From assembly GCA_025352185.1 (NCBI GenBank), contig JANXTV010000093.1, positions 1 through 6,147 on the forward strand: a stretch of DNA of 6,147 nucleotides. Direction: 5' to 3'. This DNA is from Oligoflexia bacterium (GTDB lineage: Bacteria; Bdellovibrionota; UBA1018). The position numbers and the translations under genes were made by a program. Under the pieces are notes generated by a model. The model saw nothing but the letters and a program-made list of their open reading frames with translations. It was not told the origin of the DNA and did no database searches. This document shows positions 1-6,004 of the stretch, one piece after another. Numbering within the stretch: position 1 is the stretch's first letter; each line of letters opens with the position of its first letter.

Positions 1-102
1 GGCGTTAAAAACGACGACGATGTGAAACGCACGGTTCGCGTCTTGAGCCAGAGCTGGGGCGGCGGGGTACTTGGTTTCCCGCTCGCAGCCGTACTCTACT
101 AA
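1..102 (+). CDS. C-terminal end of an unidentified protein (5' truncated by window edge)
   Basis: The first frame is open from the window edge to a TAA at 100-102 and encodes 33 residues. They begin GVKNDDDVKR and end in a hydrophobic, glycine-rich tail, GGGVLGFPLAAVLY. I do not recognise the family. The final aromatic residue after a hydrophobic stretch is loosely like an outer-membrane barrel end, but so short a tail cannot establish that. The stop is only 3 nt before the ATG of the MMPL transporter, and no strong Shine-Dalgarno precedes that ATG. The two genes are therefore probably cotranscribed and may be translationally coupled. The frame could be chance, but its length, the tight junction and the absence of another explanation for these bases favour a real gene end. 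Confidence 0.6.
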   Translation, partial: GVKNDDDVKRTVRVLSQSWGGGVLGFPLAAVLY

Positions 103-105
103 TCC

Positions 106-2370
106 ATGCCCCTGTCCTTGATTCGTGATGGGATCGCGCGAATATGTCGCCGCGTACTCTTTCGATTTTCGAGAAAAGTAGCGATATTTCAGCGTATTTC
201 ACTACGACATCCTAAAATCACGATCGCGGTAGCGGTGGGTCTCATGCTCCTCGCAATGATCCCCGCGAGCCGGTTGCGGACTCTGATCGTCATTGACGAT
301 TTGATCGATCCCGACTTTCGGACCTACGCTTCGATGGATGTCCTTCGCCAGGAGTTTCCGAATAAAAATAACCTCGTCCTCCTCGTGAAGCGCCGAAATC
401 CGGGAGAGGTTCCCACGAGTAGTGAGCTCTGCGATTTACTCGCGTGGATGAATAAGGTTCCCTTCGCGGTCGATGGGGTCGAGAAAATCTATTCGAGTTT
501 CGGAATTCAGTACGCCACCGATAGTGATCACGGCATTCAGCTTACGCCATTTCTGCGAAAAGACTGTGGTCGCTACGGTACGGACGCGGAAGAAGCGAAT
601 GCCGTAGTAGGTGAACTTCGAACGATATCGGATTCGGTTTACGGGAAATTTTTATCATCGAAGAATGCCGACGATATTCTCCTGACCTTCTATTTACGAG
701 ATCAAGACTCGGATAGTCGCTTTGGACATTTCAACTACGCCCTAGTTGATCGCCTCCGGGGCTTCTTCGCATCGGACTATTTGGCCCCCCATCCGGCGAT
801 GACCTCGACGTGGGCAGGGATGGGAACTTATCAGTACTTTTTAAAGATTGGCTACGACCAGAGTCTCCTCTTAAACGGGATTGCCGCTCTCATCACTCTG
901 CTCCTTTTCCGACTCCTCTACGGAACCTGGAAAAGTGCCTTCCTTTTCGAAGCGACCCTGATCTTTTCGTTATCCCTCGTTTACGGCGTAATGGGTTTAT
1001 TCGACTGGCCGATCGATAATCTTTCGAATGTATTACCGACACTCCTGATGGTCGCCACCCTCGAGGACTTCGTGTTCCTCAGTCACTTCCGAAAGGGTTC
1101 CGGGGCGGGACTACGGGCAGCCCTACGAAAGTTAACGATTCCGTGTTTTTTTACCTCGCTGACGACCGCGATCGGTTTTGCTTCACTTGCGACGAGTGAT
1201 CTTTCGATCATTCGTCGATTCGGAGTGGAGTGTGCGATCGGGTCTATGCTCGAATGGATCGCTATCATTTGCCTCCTACCCGCGCTCGTATCCGTATTTC
1301 CGAAGCTTGAAAAATGGATTACTACGGGACCGAACTGGATCGACCGAACGGCCGCAAGAATCCAGCCGTGGCTCGTCCCGAGGTGGGTGGCGCTGGCCGC
1401 ACTCGCGGTGATTCCGATCGCGTTTCTCTTTTATTCGAAACTAAACGTGAACGATGCTCCCGAGGAGATCTACGCCGAAAACCACCCCTACACTCAGTCG
1501 GTTCGCACTATTCAGGAGTCTCGCGGATGGACTGCCGAAACGAGCCTGATACTTGAAGACTTTACGAAAGAAGAGAAAAACCGGGCCATCCTCTCCCGTC
1601 TCCGGGCGGATCCTCTCGTCGTCGCGATCGAGGATCCTTATTCCGTTCGGGACGCCCTGACCGAAAAGGTGAGTAACGATCACCGGGGGATGCTGAAGAG
1701 TTTATGGGGAAATAGTCCCTTCGCGTCTCGCCTCGTCTCCTCGAAGTCGGACCGTGCGCGGGCGTTTTTATTCCTCCGATCGACCGACATCATTCACGTA
1801 AATGAGTTGCGAACCCGAGTGGAAGCGATTTGCGGGGACGCGTGTGAACTTGCCGGGAGCGTGAATTCCTACGGAGAATTTGGTGAGCGAGTTTTAGATA
1901 CGCTACTCTCGAGTCTGGGGAGCAGTTTAGTCCAAGTCGGAATCGTCCTTTTCTTTCTTTGTTTCGCGCTAAAACAGCGGGGCAGCATTCTCCTCGTTTT
2001 AGGTTCGATGTGGGGAGTGTTCGCGTTACTCGTCATTTATCTCGTCTTCCAGATAAAGGTCTTTTTCATCACGAGCGTGATTGCCTCCCTGATGGTGGGC
2101 CTCGCCGGGGATAGCCCGATTCAGTTCCTCTTTTCAAAACGCCGTTCGGGCTCGGTCACGTCAGGGATCGATCAACTCGCGGGCGCGTCCTTCACCGTCA
2201 CCTTTTTGATGTCCCTCACGACCGCCGTCCTCTTTTTCTCCAGTTTCCGTTTTATCCGGTCTCTAGCTGCCCTGATGATGCTCGGTTTATTTCTGCTCTA
2301 TTTCGGTGACGTTTTTCTGCTGAAAAGTCTCCTCCGTCGTAAGCGACGCGATTTGCACTCTGCGCCTTAA
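106..2370 (+). CDS. RND-superfamily exporter, MMPL/HAE3-like (predicted lipid or hydrophobe transporter)
   Basis: This is a 754-residue inner-membrane protein with the duplicated RND layout. TM1 is at about 37-55, followed by a periplasmic domain (about 60-245) and TM2-TM6 between about 252 and 397. TM7 is at about 425-444, followed by a second periplasmic domain (about 445-600) and TM8-TM12 from about 602 to 740. The family signature after TM4 and TM10 is visible: VATLEDFVFLSHFRK (residues 316-330) and GLAGDSPIQFLFSKRR (665-680). E320/D321 and D669 are candidate proton-relay acids. LTTAIGFASLATSDLSIIRRFG (352-373) and LTTAVLFFSSFRFIRSL (704-720) are the matching TM5 and TM11 segments. Related MMPL/HAE3 proteins export lipids, hopanoids or other hydrophobic molecules by proton antiport; the cargo here is unknown. 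The ATG at 106 is the only good start that keeps a cytoplasmic N-terminus before TM1. Its Shine-Dalgarno is poor, consistent with coupling to the gene ending at 102. The lipid kinase downstream supports a lipid-related role, by inference. Confidence 0.9.
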   Translation: MPLSLIRDGIARICRRVLFRFSRKVAIFQRISLRHPKITIAVAVGLMLLAMIPASRLRTLIVIDDLIDPDFRTYASMDVLRQEFPNKNNLVLLVKRRNPGEVPTSSELCDLLAWMNKVPFAVDGVEKIYSSFGIQYATDSDHGIQLTPFLRKDCGRYGTDAEEANAVVGELRTISDSVYGKFLSSKNADDILLTFYLRDQDSDSRFGHFNYALVDRLRGFFASDYLAPHPAMTSTWAGMGTYQYFLKIGYDQSLLLNGIAALITLLLFRLLYGTWKSAFLFEATLIFSLSLVYGVMGLFDWPIDNLSNVLPTLLMVATLEDFVFLSHFRKGSGAGLRAALRKLTIPCFFTSLTTAIGFASLATSDLSIIRRFGVECAIGSMLEWIAIICLLPALVSVFPKLEKWITTGPNWIDRTAARIQPWLVPRWVALAALAVIPIAFLFYSKLNVNDAPEEIYAENHPYTQSVRTIQESRGWTAETSLILEDFTKEEKNRAILSRLRADPLVVAIEDPYSVRDALTEKVSNDHRGMLKSLWGNSPFASRLVSSKSDRARAFLFLRSTDIIHVNELRTRVEAICGDACELAGSVNSYGEFGERVLDTLLSSLGSSLVQVGIVLFFLCFALKQRGSILLVLGSMWGVFALLVIYLVFQIKVFFITSVIASLMVGLAGDSPIQFLFSKRRSGSVTSGIDQLAGASFTVTFLMSLTTAVLFFSSFRFIRSLAALMMLGLFLLYFGDVFLLKSLLRRKRRDLHSAP

Positions 2371-2393
2371 GCTTCTAAACTAGGGAGAGTGGT

Positions 2394-2399
2394 AAGGAG
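2394..2399 (+). promoter_or_regulatory. Shine-Dalgarno that fixes the GTG start of the lipid kinase
   Basis: AAGGAG lies 5 nt upstream of the GTG at 2405. No ATG nearby gives the expected N-terminus, and the protein read from the GTG starts MHIDILINRKAG, the usual first strand of this kinase family. The site sits in the apex of a small inverted repeat, GGTA at 2391-2394 and TACC at 2400-2403. Confidence 0.8.
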
Positions 2400-2404
2400 T
2401 ACCC

Positions 2405-3391
2405 GTGCATATCGACATCCTCATTAATCGAAAAGCTGGGCCTGCCCGGCGCGACGACTTACTAGAGCCCCTCCGGGCGGCCGTCTCCCGTACGGGATCC
2501 GACATCCACCTTCCCGATTCGATCCTCGAGACGCAGAAAATTCTCGGGCGGGTACTCGAGCGAGGTACGGATTGCCTCATGATCTGCGGCGGAGATGGAA
2601 CCTTAAATTCGGTTCTGCGCACCCTCATTGAACGGAAGTCGGCTTGTGGAGCGGTTCCTCCACTTTGTTTGATTCCGACGGGCACGGCGAATGATCTCGC
2701 CTCCACGCTGGGGATTTCAAAAAAAATCGAACTCGCGGCACGTGCGGCGTACGAAGGGAAGGTGAGGAATATTGACGTACTCGAAATCTCCTCGTCCGAG
2801 ATGACTTCGTACATGATTACAAACGGCGGAATGGGTATTCCCGCCGAGACTGCCTTTCACGCGAACCGCGTAAAGGAATGGGCGAAGAGTACGGCGGCGT
2901 GTCCCCTCCCGCGAATTTTTCACCCGCTGTCTTACTTGGGTAAACGAATTGTGAACCGAATCGGGTCTAAAATTTACGAGGCGATGCTCGTCCGAGAACT
3001 CCTGCGCTGGGAGCAGGCGAAATGGGAAATTCAGGTCGAGGCAAAAAATCAGGATCGCCAATCGACGCGGGCACCGATGATCCTGGTAAATAATCAGGCA
3101 ACCATCGGCGGGAATTTTATGCCCGCACCGCTTACTTTAAATCACGACGGAAAATTTAATGTCTTTCTGTTTAAACCTACGCGTCTTCTGGACCAAGTCC
3201 GGTCCATTCTAGATATTAAGCGGGGCAAGATTCCCACGGTGTGCCCGAGCTTCGAAACGAGTGAAGTGAAGTTTAGCGTGAGCGAACTGTCTAAACCGTT
3301 TACGTTTTTCGGTGACGGTGAAATCATTCACCGTGACGTCCGCGAACTTTCCGTTCGGTGTATTCATCCGGGCCTTCCGGTATTCGCGTAG
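2405..3391 (+). CDS. Diacylglycerol kinase-like lipid kinase (DAGK catalytic domain, YegS/BmrU type)
   Basis: This is a 328-residue soluble or membrane-associated kinase, close to the usual ~300 residues. The N-terminal strand LINRKAG (residues 6-12) opens a DAGK catalytic domain. The nucleotide-binding GGDGT motif is at 62-66 (CGGDGTLNSV) and the second signature, PTGTANDLA, is at 91-99. The C-terminal beta-sandwich half is present: VNNQATIGGNFMPAPLTLNHDGKF (split here only for description as residues 228-251) and the acidic GDGE at 303-306. Family members transfer the gamma phosphate of ATP to a lipid hydroxyl, such as diacylglycerol, phosphatidylglycerol or a sphingoid base, on the cytoplasmic face of the inner membrane. 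The exact lipid cannot be read from the sequence. It starts 34 nt after the MMPL exporter with a strong ribosome site, so the two are probably one transcription unit. An insertion-like basic segment (about 165-215) is longer than in compact homologues. All key motifs are intact and there is no sign of frameshift. Confidence 0.92.
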   Translation: MHIDILINRKAGPARRDDLLEPLRAAVSRTGSDIHLPDSILETQKILGRVLERGTDCLMICGGDGTLNSVLRTLIERKSACGAVPPLCLIPTGTANDLASTLGISKKIELAARAAYEGKVRNIDVLEISSSEMTSYMITNGGMGIPAETAFHANRVKEWAKSTAACPLPRIFHPLSYLGKRIVNRIGSKIYEAMLVRELLRWEQAKWEIQVEAKNQDRQSTRAPMILVNNQATIGGNFMPAPLTLNHDGKFNVFLFKPTRLLDQVRSILDIKRGKIPTVCPSFETSEVKFSVSELSKPFTFFGDGEIIHRDVRELSVRCIHPGLPVFA

Positions 3392-3471
3392 AGGGTAGGT
3401 CTCTCCGGACCCATTGAAATAGATGGAACTTTTTTGAAATGCCTCCGTTCTATTCCGTACGGGGTGTTTTT

Positions 3472-5274
3472 ATGCGTGTTTTTTCGGTGTTTTCCTCTTT
3501 CTTCCTGATGTTCCTTTTCGGATGCGATTCTGCGACTGCCGGCGGAAGTACACTAGCCGTCTTTTCCGCGCCGGTGGCGACGACCCGCACGGCGTGTAGT
3601 TACGAACCGATTACTTTTAACGTCGGGAATAATTCGAGAATAAGACAAACTCTAACGATTTCCACGACGGGTTCGGCGCAACTCTATAGCGATAGCCAGT
3701 GCCAGGTTCCCGTAACTGAATTTTCAATTTCGCCTAATGGCGGCAATAAGGAGAAGCGTTCGGTTTACGTGCTCGATTCGGTAGCCGAAACGATCACCGT
3801 GAAGGGCGCCATTCAGGGCGCTTCGGCAAGTACGGCTTTTTCCGTACGTCACGCCGTAAATTTACTTGAGGAGGGTGCGAACGGTCTCGATGTCGCTGAT
3901 GACTCGGCTGCGTTTACTTCGGCGGTCACCGCGGCGAGCGTGAGCTTAACGAAAGACTACCCGAATGGACCCGCGCAAAACGCGGCCGGACTCTCTCTCC
4001 CGCAGTCGATTCTCTACGTACCGGCGGGTAATTATTACCTGGGTAAAATATTTTTGAAATCGAACGTCCGGATTGAAGTCGATGCAAACGCAACGTTTCG
4101 ATTCGGTGCAGATCCGACGGCGACGTGCCAGACGGTATTTTTCTTTGATTCGGCGAACTCATCGAAAGCTTTGGCTTCGGTGGAACTGCCCATTACGAAC
4201 GTCTCTCTCGTCGGCGTGGGTATATCGTCGGTGGCACGCATTTCCGACGCGGGTTGGGATACCTCGCACAGTTTTACGATCGACAGCGATCCGAGCCACC
4301 AAATCTGTAAATGGAAGGCGGATGGAAACGGCGTACCTTTTACCGCCGGCGTCCTCCCGCCTTTTTCGATCGTAAGGAATGTCACCGGGTTCTTAATTGA
4401 AAATGTCCTCTCCTACCAAACTTATTCCGGATATCCGATGACGGGACCGGGTGGGATGCCCGCCGGATTCCCGACAAACGTTTTTGTCTTCCAATCCGGG
4501 GTGGCCGGAAATTTTACGCTCATAAAAGGGGCGGGCGGCACAACCCAGTACGCGGCCGCGGTCCAAACTCCGGTTTCCGAATTTACGCACCCGAGGTGGG
4601 GAGTCTACCGGAATCATTATAATTTGAATGCACCCGGAGGTTACGGACCAGCCCAATTTCAGAGCGGCGAGAATCTGTCCGTTGAAAGTATTTATAGTAA
4701 AGGGGGAGTGGCTCTACGCCTCGAAACTGACGTCGCGGGAAATGGACTGGATCCGCAGGTGAATGCTTCGAGTCCGTGTAAGGATTATACCGGGAAGGGT
4801 AAGGATTACCGTTGCTACGCCTGGGGTTCGAAGCTCGACCAATTTCACGCGAGTAAAATAAAATGTTTCGCGGGAAACGCCGGGGTCTACCTCTCGGCGC
4901 ATGGCCAGATTAACGGCGCGGTCGATATTCAGGATCTCACGACGGAGAATTGTTACGTCGGCGTGACCGAAGAGGCGAATAATTTAGACGTTTCCGTTTC
5001 GTCGGATCCCCACCTACTCTCGGGACAGTTCATCCCGACTTTCGGCGGGAAATTCGAAATCATGGGCAGTCAAGTCGATGAGTTGGATCAGTGCTCGGTG
5101 GGCGGCTGCCTTGCGCAGCACCCTTGTTCCACCGCCAATACTTTCGTGCCGAACGTAATGGCGAATTACGCGACCCATATTTCGGACAGTGCGCCCTGGG
5201 GAGTCTTACCCGTGGGCCTTACCCAGACCGAATATTTCTCGAATGGTTCGCGGGAGAGTTGTCCTAAGCCTTAA
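3472..5274 (+). CDS. Exported lipoprotein with a pectin-lyase-like (right-handed beta-helix) domain
   Basis: Read from the ATG at 3472 this is a 600-residue lipoprotein. It has a short type II signal peptide, MRVFSVFSSFFLMFLFGC, with the lipidated Cys at residue 18 and Asp next to it. The ATG at 3439 would add 11 residues before the basic n-region and fits a signal peptide less well; a weak GGGG at 3461-3464 precedes the chosen start. Residues about 25-126 form a Ser/Thr-rich beta domain (QLYSDSQC motif). GANGLDVADDSAAFTSAV (135-152) and LYVPAGNYYLGKIFLKSNV (181-199) are the entry to a GH28/pectate-lyase-like helix: a 'GA.G...DD..AF' motif, then 'PAGxY...I.LKSNV'. I do not see the GH28 catalytic set (NTD, DD, HG, RIK), so hydrolase activity is not supported. 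A carbohydrate-binding or lyase role is open. Twelve cysteines besides the lipidated one, including three in 540-552, suggest disulfides and an extracytoplasmic location. Confidence 0.8.
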   Translation: MRVFSVFSSFFLMFLFGCDSATAGGSTLAVFSAPVATTRTACSYEPITFNVGNNSRIRQTLTISTTGSAQLYSDSQCQVPVTEFSISPNGGNKEKRSVYVLDSVAETITVKGAIQGASASTAFSVRHAVNLLEEGANGLDVADDSAAFTSAVTAASVSLTKDYPNGPAQNAAGLSLPQSILYVPAGNYYLGKIFLKSNVRIEVDANATFRFGADPTATCQTVFFFDSANSSKALASVELPITNVSLVGVGISSVARISDAGWDTSHSFTIDSDPSHQICKWKADGNGVPFTAGVLPPFSIVRNVTGFLIENVLSYQTYSGYPMTGPGGMPAGFPTNVFVFQSGVAGNFTLIKGAGGTTQYAAAVQTPVSEFTHPRWGVYRNHYNLNAPGGYGPAQFQSGENLSVESIYSKGGVALRLETDVAGNGLDPQVNASSPCKDYTGKGKDYRCYAWGSKLDQFHASKIKCFAGNAGVYLSAHGQINGAVDIQDLTTENCYVGVTEEANNLDVSVSSDPHLLSGQFIPTFGGKFEIMGSQVDELDQCSVGGCLAQHPCSTANTFVPNVMANYATHISDSAPWGVLPVGLTQTEYFSNGSRESCPKP

Positions 5275-5315
5275 GGGCTTCTCGGTAGGCGAGGGGACGA
5301 GTCGAAATTTTCACG

Positions 5316-5363
5316 AATCGGCCGCGAATGATTTACCCCTGGGTAAGTGATTCGTGGCCGATT
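5316..5363. terminator. Long near-perfect hairpin between convergent genes; candidate bidirectional terminator
   Basis: AATCGGCC (5316-5323) pairs with GGCCGATT (5356-5363), CGAAT (5325-5329) with ATTCG (5350-5354), and TTACCC (5333-5338) with GGGTAA (5341-5346). The bases between the stems form G-T wobbles, one further A-T pair and a single G-G mismatch. This gives a nearly continuous stem of over 20 pairs with a very small loop. It lies 41 nt after the lipoprotein stop and includes the TAA and last ten codons of the ASCH gene. The convergent position argues for transcription termination. There is no clean U-run on either side: AAATTTT lies just left of the stem and no T-run on the right. 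It may therefore instead be an mRNA-protecting 3' hairpin. Confidence 0.5.
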
Positions 5364-5701
5364 TCGATGTCGTAGATGCCTCGTTTCGCGGCGACTGCGA
5401 ATGGGTATTCACACCTTCGGACGTTCGAGAGCTCCCACGAAAAATAGTCTTTCACCCAGGTGCTCGCGCATGCCGCCGGGACATCTTCCGGAAGAAAGGG
5501 GCGAACCCGAACGACTCTTACGATTGCGACCACACGCCCGGCCGGATCGATGGCGTTTTCTTCCCGTAAGAAAGTGCCATTCTCGATGATGAGTAGATCG
5601 ACCTCGGGTGAAAGATCAGGTTTCCACGACCGGACCTCAATCCGTTTCTCGCCGCTTGCGATCTTGCTCCCCGAGGGGCTGACGATGGATAGCGCCTTCA
5701 T
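5333..5701 (-). CDS. ASCH-domain protein (PUA-like fold, predicted RNA-binding or RNA-modifying)
   Basis: This is a 122-residue cytoplasmic protein consisting almost entirely of one ASCH domain. It starts MKALSIVSPSGSKIASG, matching the typical ASCH opening 'KALSI..P....I..G'. The family signature GxKxxExR follows as GEKRIEVRSW (residues 17-26). DLLIIEN (35-41) is the next strand and AIVRVVRV (59-66) the core barrel strand. The C-terminal signature YFSWELSNVRR ... KRGIYDIEI (87-114) has the usual 'W.L.NVR ... G.Y.I' shape. ASCH domains are related to PUA domains. Most are presumed RNA binders, and the small E. coli relative YqfB is an N4-acetylcytidine amidohydrolase. The Lys of that enzyme's active site has an equivalent here, but its Thr appears to be Glu22, so the same reaction should not be assumed. 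A GTG at 5707-5705 would add two residues; I prefer the ATG. No clear Shine-Dalgarno is visible. The gene is convergent with the lipoprotein gene and is preceded by a densely structured region. Confidence 0.85.
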   Translation of the reverse strand: MKALSIVSPSGSKIASGEKRIEVRSWKPDLSPEVDLLIIENGTFLREENAIDPAGRVVAIVRVVRVRPFLPEDVPAACASTWVKDYFSWELSNVRRCEYPFAVAAKRGIYDIEIGHESLTQG

Positions 5702-5750
5702 TTGCACGGGTGAGGGATATCACGGAGTGAGGGGCGGCGGTTCGAGAAGT

Positions 5751-5796
5751 GGTGAGAACCTATTCGGCCGGGGTAGGCGGGTGTTCACCACCGAAT
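5751..5796. repeat. Inverted-repeat module A, alternative hairpins
   Basis: Two overlapping foldings are visible. GGTGA (5751-5755) pairs with TCACC (5785-5789), and ACC (5758-5760) with GGT (5780-5782), separated by one wobble and one mismatch. Alternatively ATTCGG (5762-5767) pairs with CCGAAT (5791-5796). The second pair shares its outer stem sequence with the three-way module at 5921-5992. The two foldings are mutually exclusive, so this could be a switch or simply a degenerate palindrome. Confidence 0.45.
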
Positions 5797-5808
5797 CGGC
5801 CTTCGCCT

Positions 5809-5898
5809 TTTTGGCTCCTGCCAGAATCGCCTTCGGCGATCTCGCTCCGAAGCTTACGCTTCTCGCACACGCGCCACCCAAAAATGCTCCGCATTTTT
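5809..5898 (-). other. Tandem array of four short hairpins with small loops, upstream of the ASCH gene
   Basis: Four hairpins follow one another. TTTGGC (5810-5815) pairs with GCCAGA (5820-5825), with one G-T wobble. ATCGCC (5826-5831) pairs with GGCGAT (5835-5840), directly abutting the first. GAAGC (5849-5853) pairs with GCTTC (5858-5862). AAAAATGC (5880-5887) pairs with GCATTTTT (5891-5898), with an outer CGCC (5872-5875) and GGCG (5900-5903) clamp. On the minus strand the loops read AGGA, GAA, GUAA and GGA, all purine-rich, and three of them are of the GNA or GNRA type. This polarity is why I assign the minus strand. The array has no convincing coding content in either direction. Confidence 0.6.
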
Positions 5899-5920
5899 AG
5901 GCGTTCACGTCGGCATGGAC

Positions 5921-5992
5921 ATTCGGTTAAGCCGCGCATCGTGCGCGCCTTACCGTTCCGAACGCCTCCGGCGTCCGAAACGGCCACCGAAT
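5921..5992. other. 72-nt three-way-junction palindrome (two hairpins inside an outer stem)
   Basis: The outer stem ATTCGGT (5921-5927) pairs with ACCGAAT (5986-5992). Inside, with no unpaired base at the first two junctions, is hairpin 1: TAAG 5928-5931 with CTTA 5949-5952, then CGCGCA 5933-5938 with TGCGCG 5942-5947. Hairpin 2 follows: CCGTT 5953-5957 with AACGG 5979-5983, CG 5959-5960 with CG 5976-5977, and ACGCC 5962-5966 with GGCGT 5970-5974. Only CC at 5984-5985 is left over. A competing form pairs GG plus TAAG (5925-5931) with CTTACC (5949-5954). Almost every base is paired, which is unlikely for ordinary intergenic DNA. The function is unknown: structured RNA, leader element or mobile repeat are all open. 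Confidence 0.6.
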
Positions 5993-6004
5993 CTCGTTCG
6001 ATTC
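5989..6004. repeat. Short inverted repeat overlapping the right edge of the three-way module
   Basis: GAATC (5989-5993) pairs with GATTC (6000-6004) around a 6-nt loop. It reuses the last bases of the outer stem at 5986-5992, so it competes with that stem. Confidence 0.35.

Noticed and set aside
3393..3435. Intrinsic terminator after the lipid kinase
   Set aside because: GGTC/GACC (3398-3401, 3408-3411) gives only 4 bp, and the T-run at 3430-3435 starts 18 nt beyond it. This is too weak and too far to call.
3439..3471. Upstream ATG as start of the lipoprotein
   Set aside because: It would put 11 uncharged or mixed residues ahead of a complete signal peptide with Met-Arg start at 3472, and it lacks a better ribosome site.
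5266..5280. AAGCC/GGCTT hairpin on the lipoprotein stop codon as its terminator
   Set aside because: It has a five-pair stem with no T-run. The larger hairpin 36 nt downstream is a better candidate.
5314..5801. Direct repeat CGAATCGGCC at 5314 and 5792 flanking the ASCH gene, as cassette ends
   Set aside because: Several 10-nt matches are expected by chance in 6 kb, and no longer flanking similarity is seen.
5460..5900. Plus-strand open frame of 146 codons across the ASCH gene and the hairpin array
   Set aside because: It is antisense to a recognisable ASCH gene for half its length and then runs through palindromes. It has low-complexity Arg/Ser/Ala composition and no domain.
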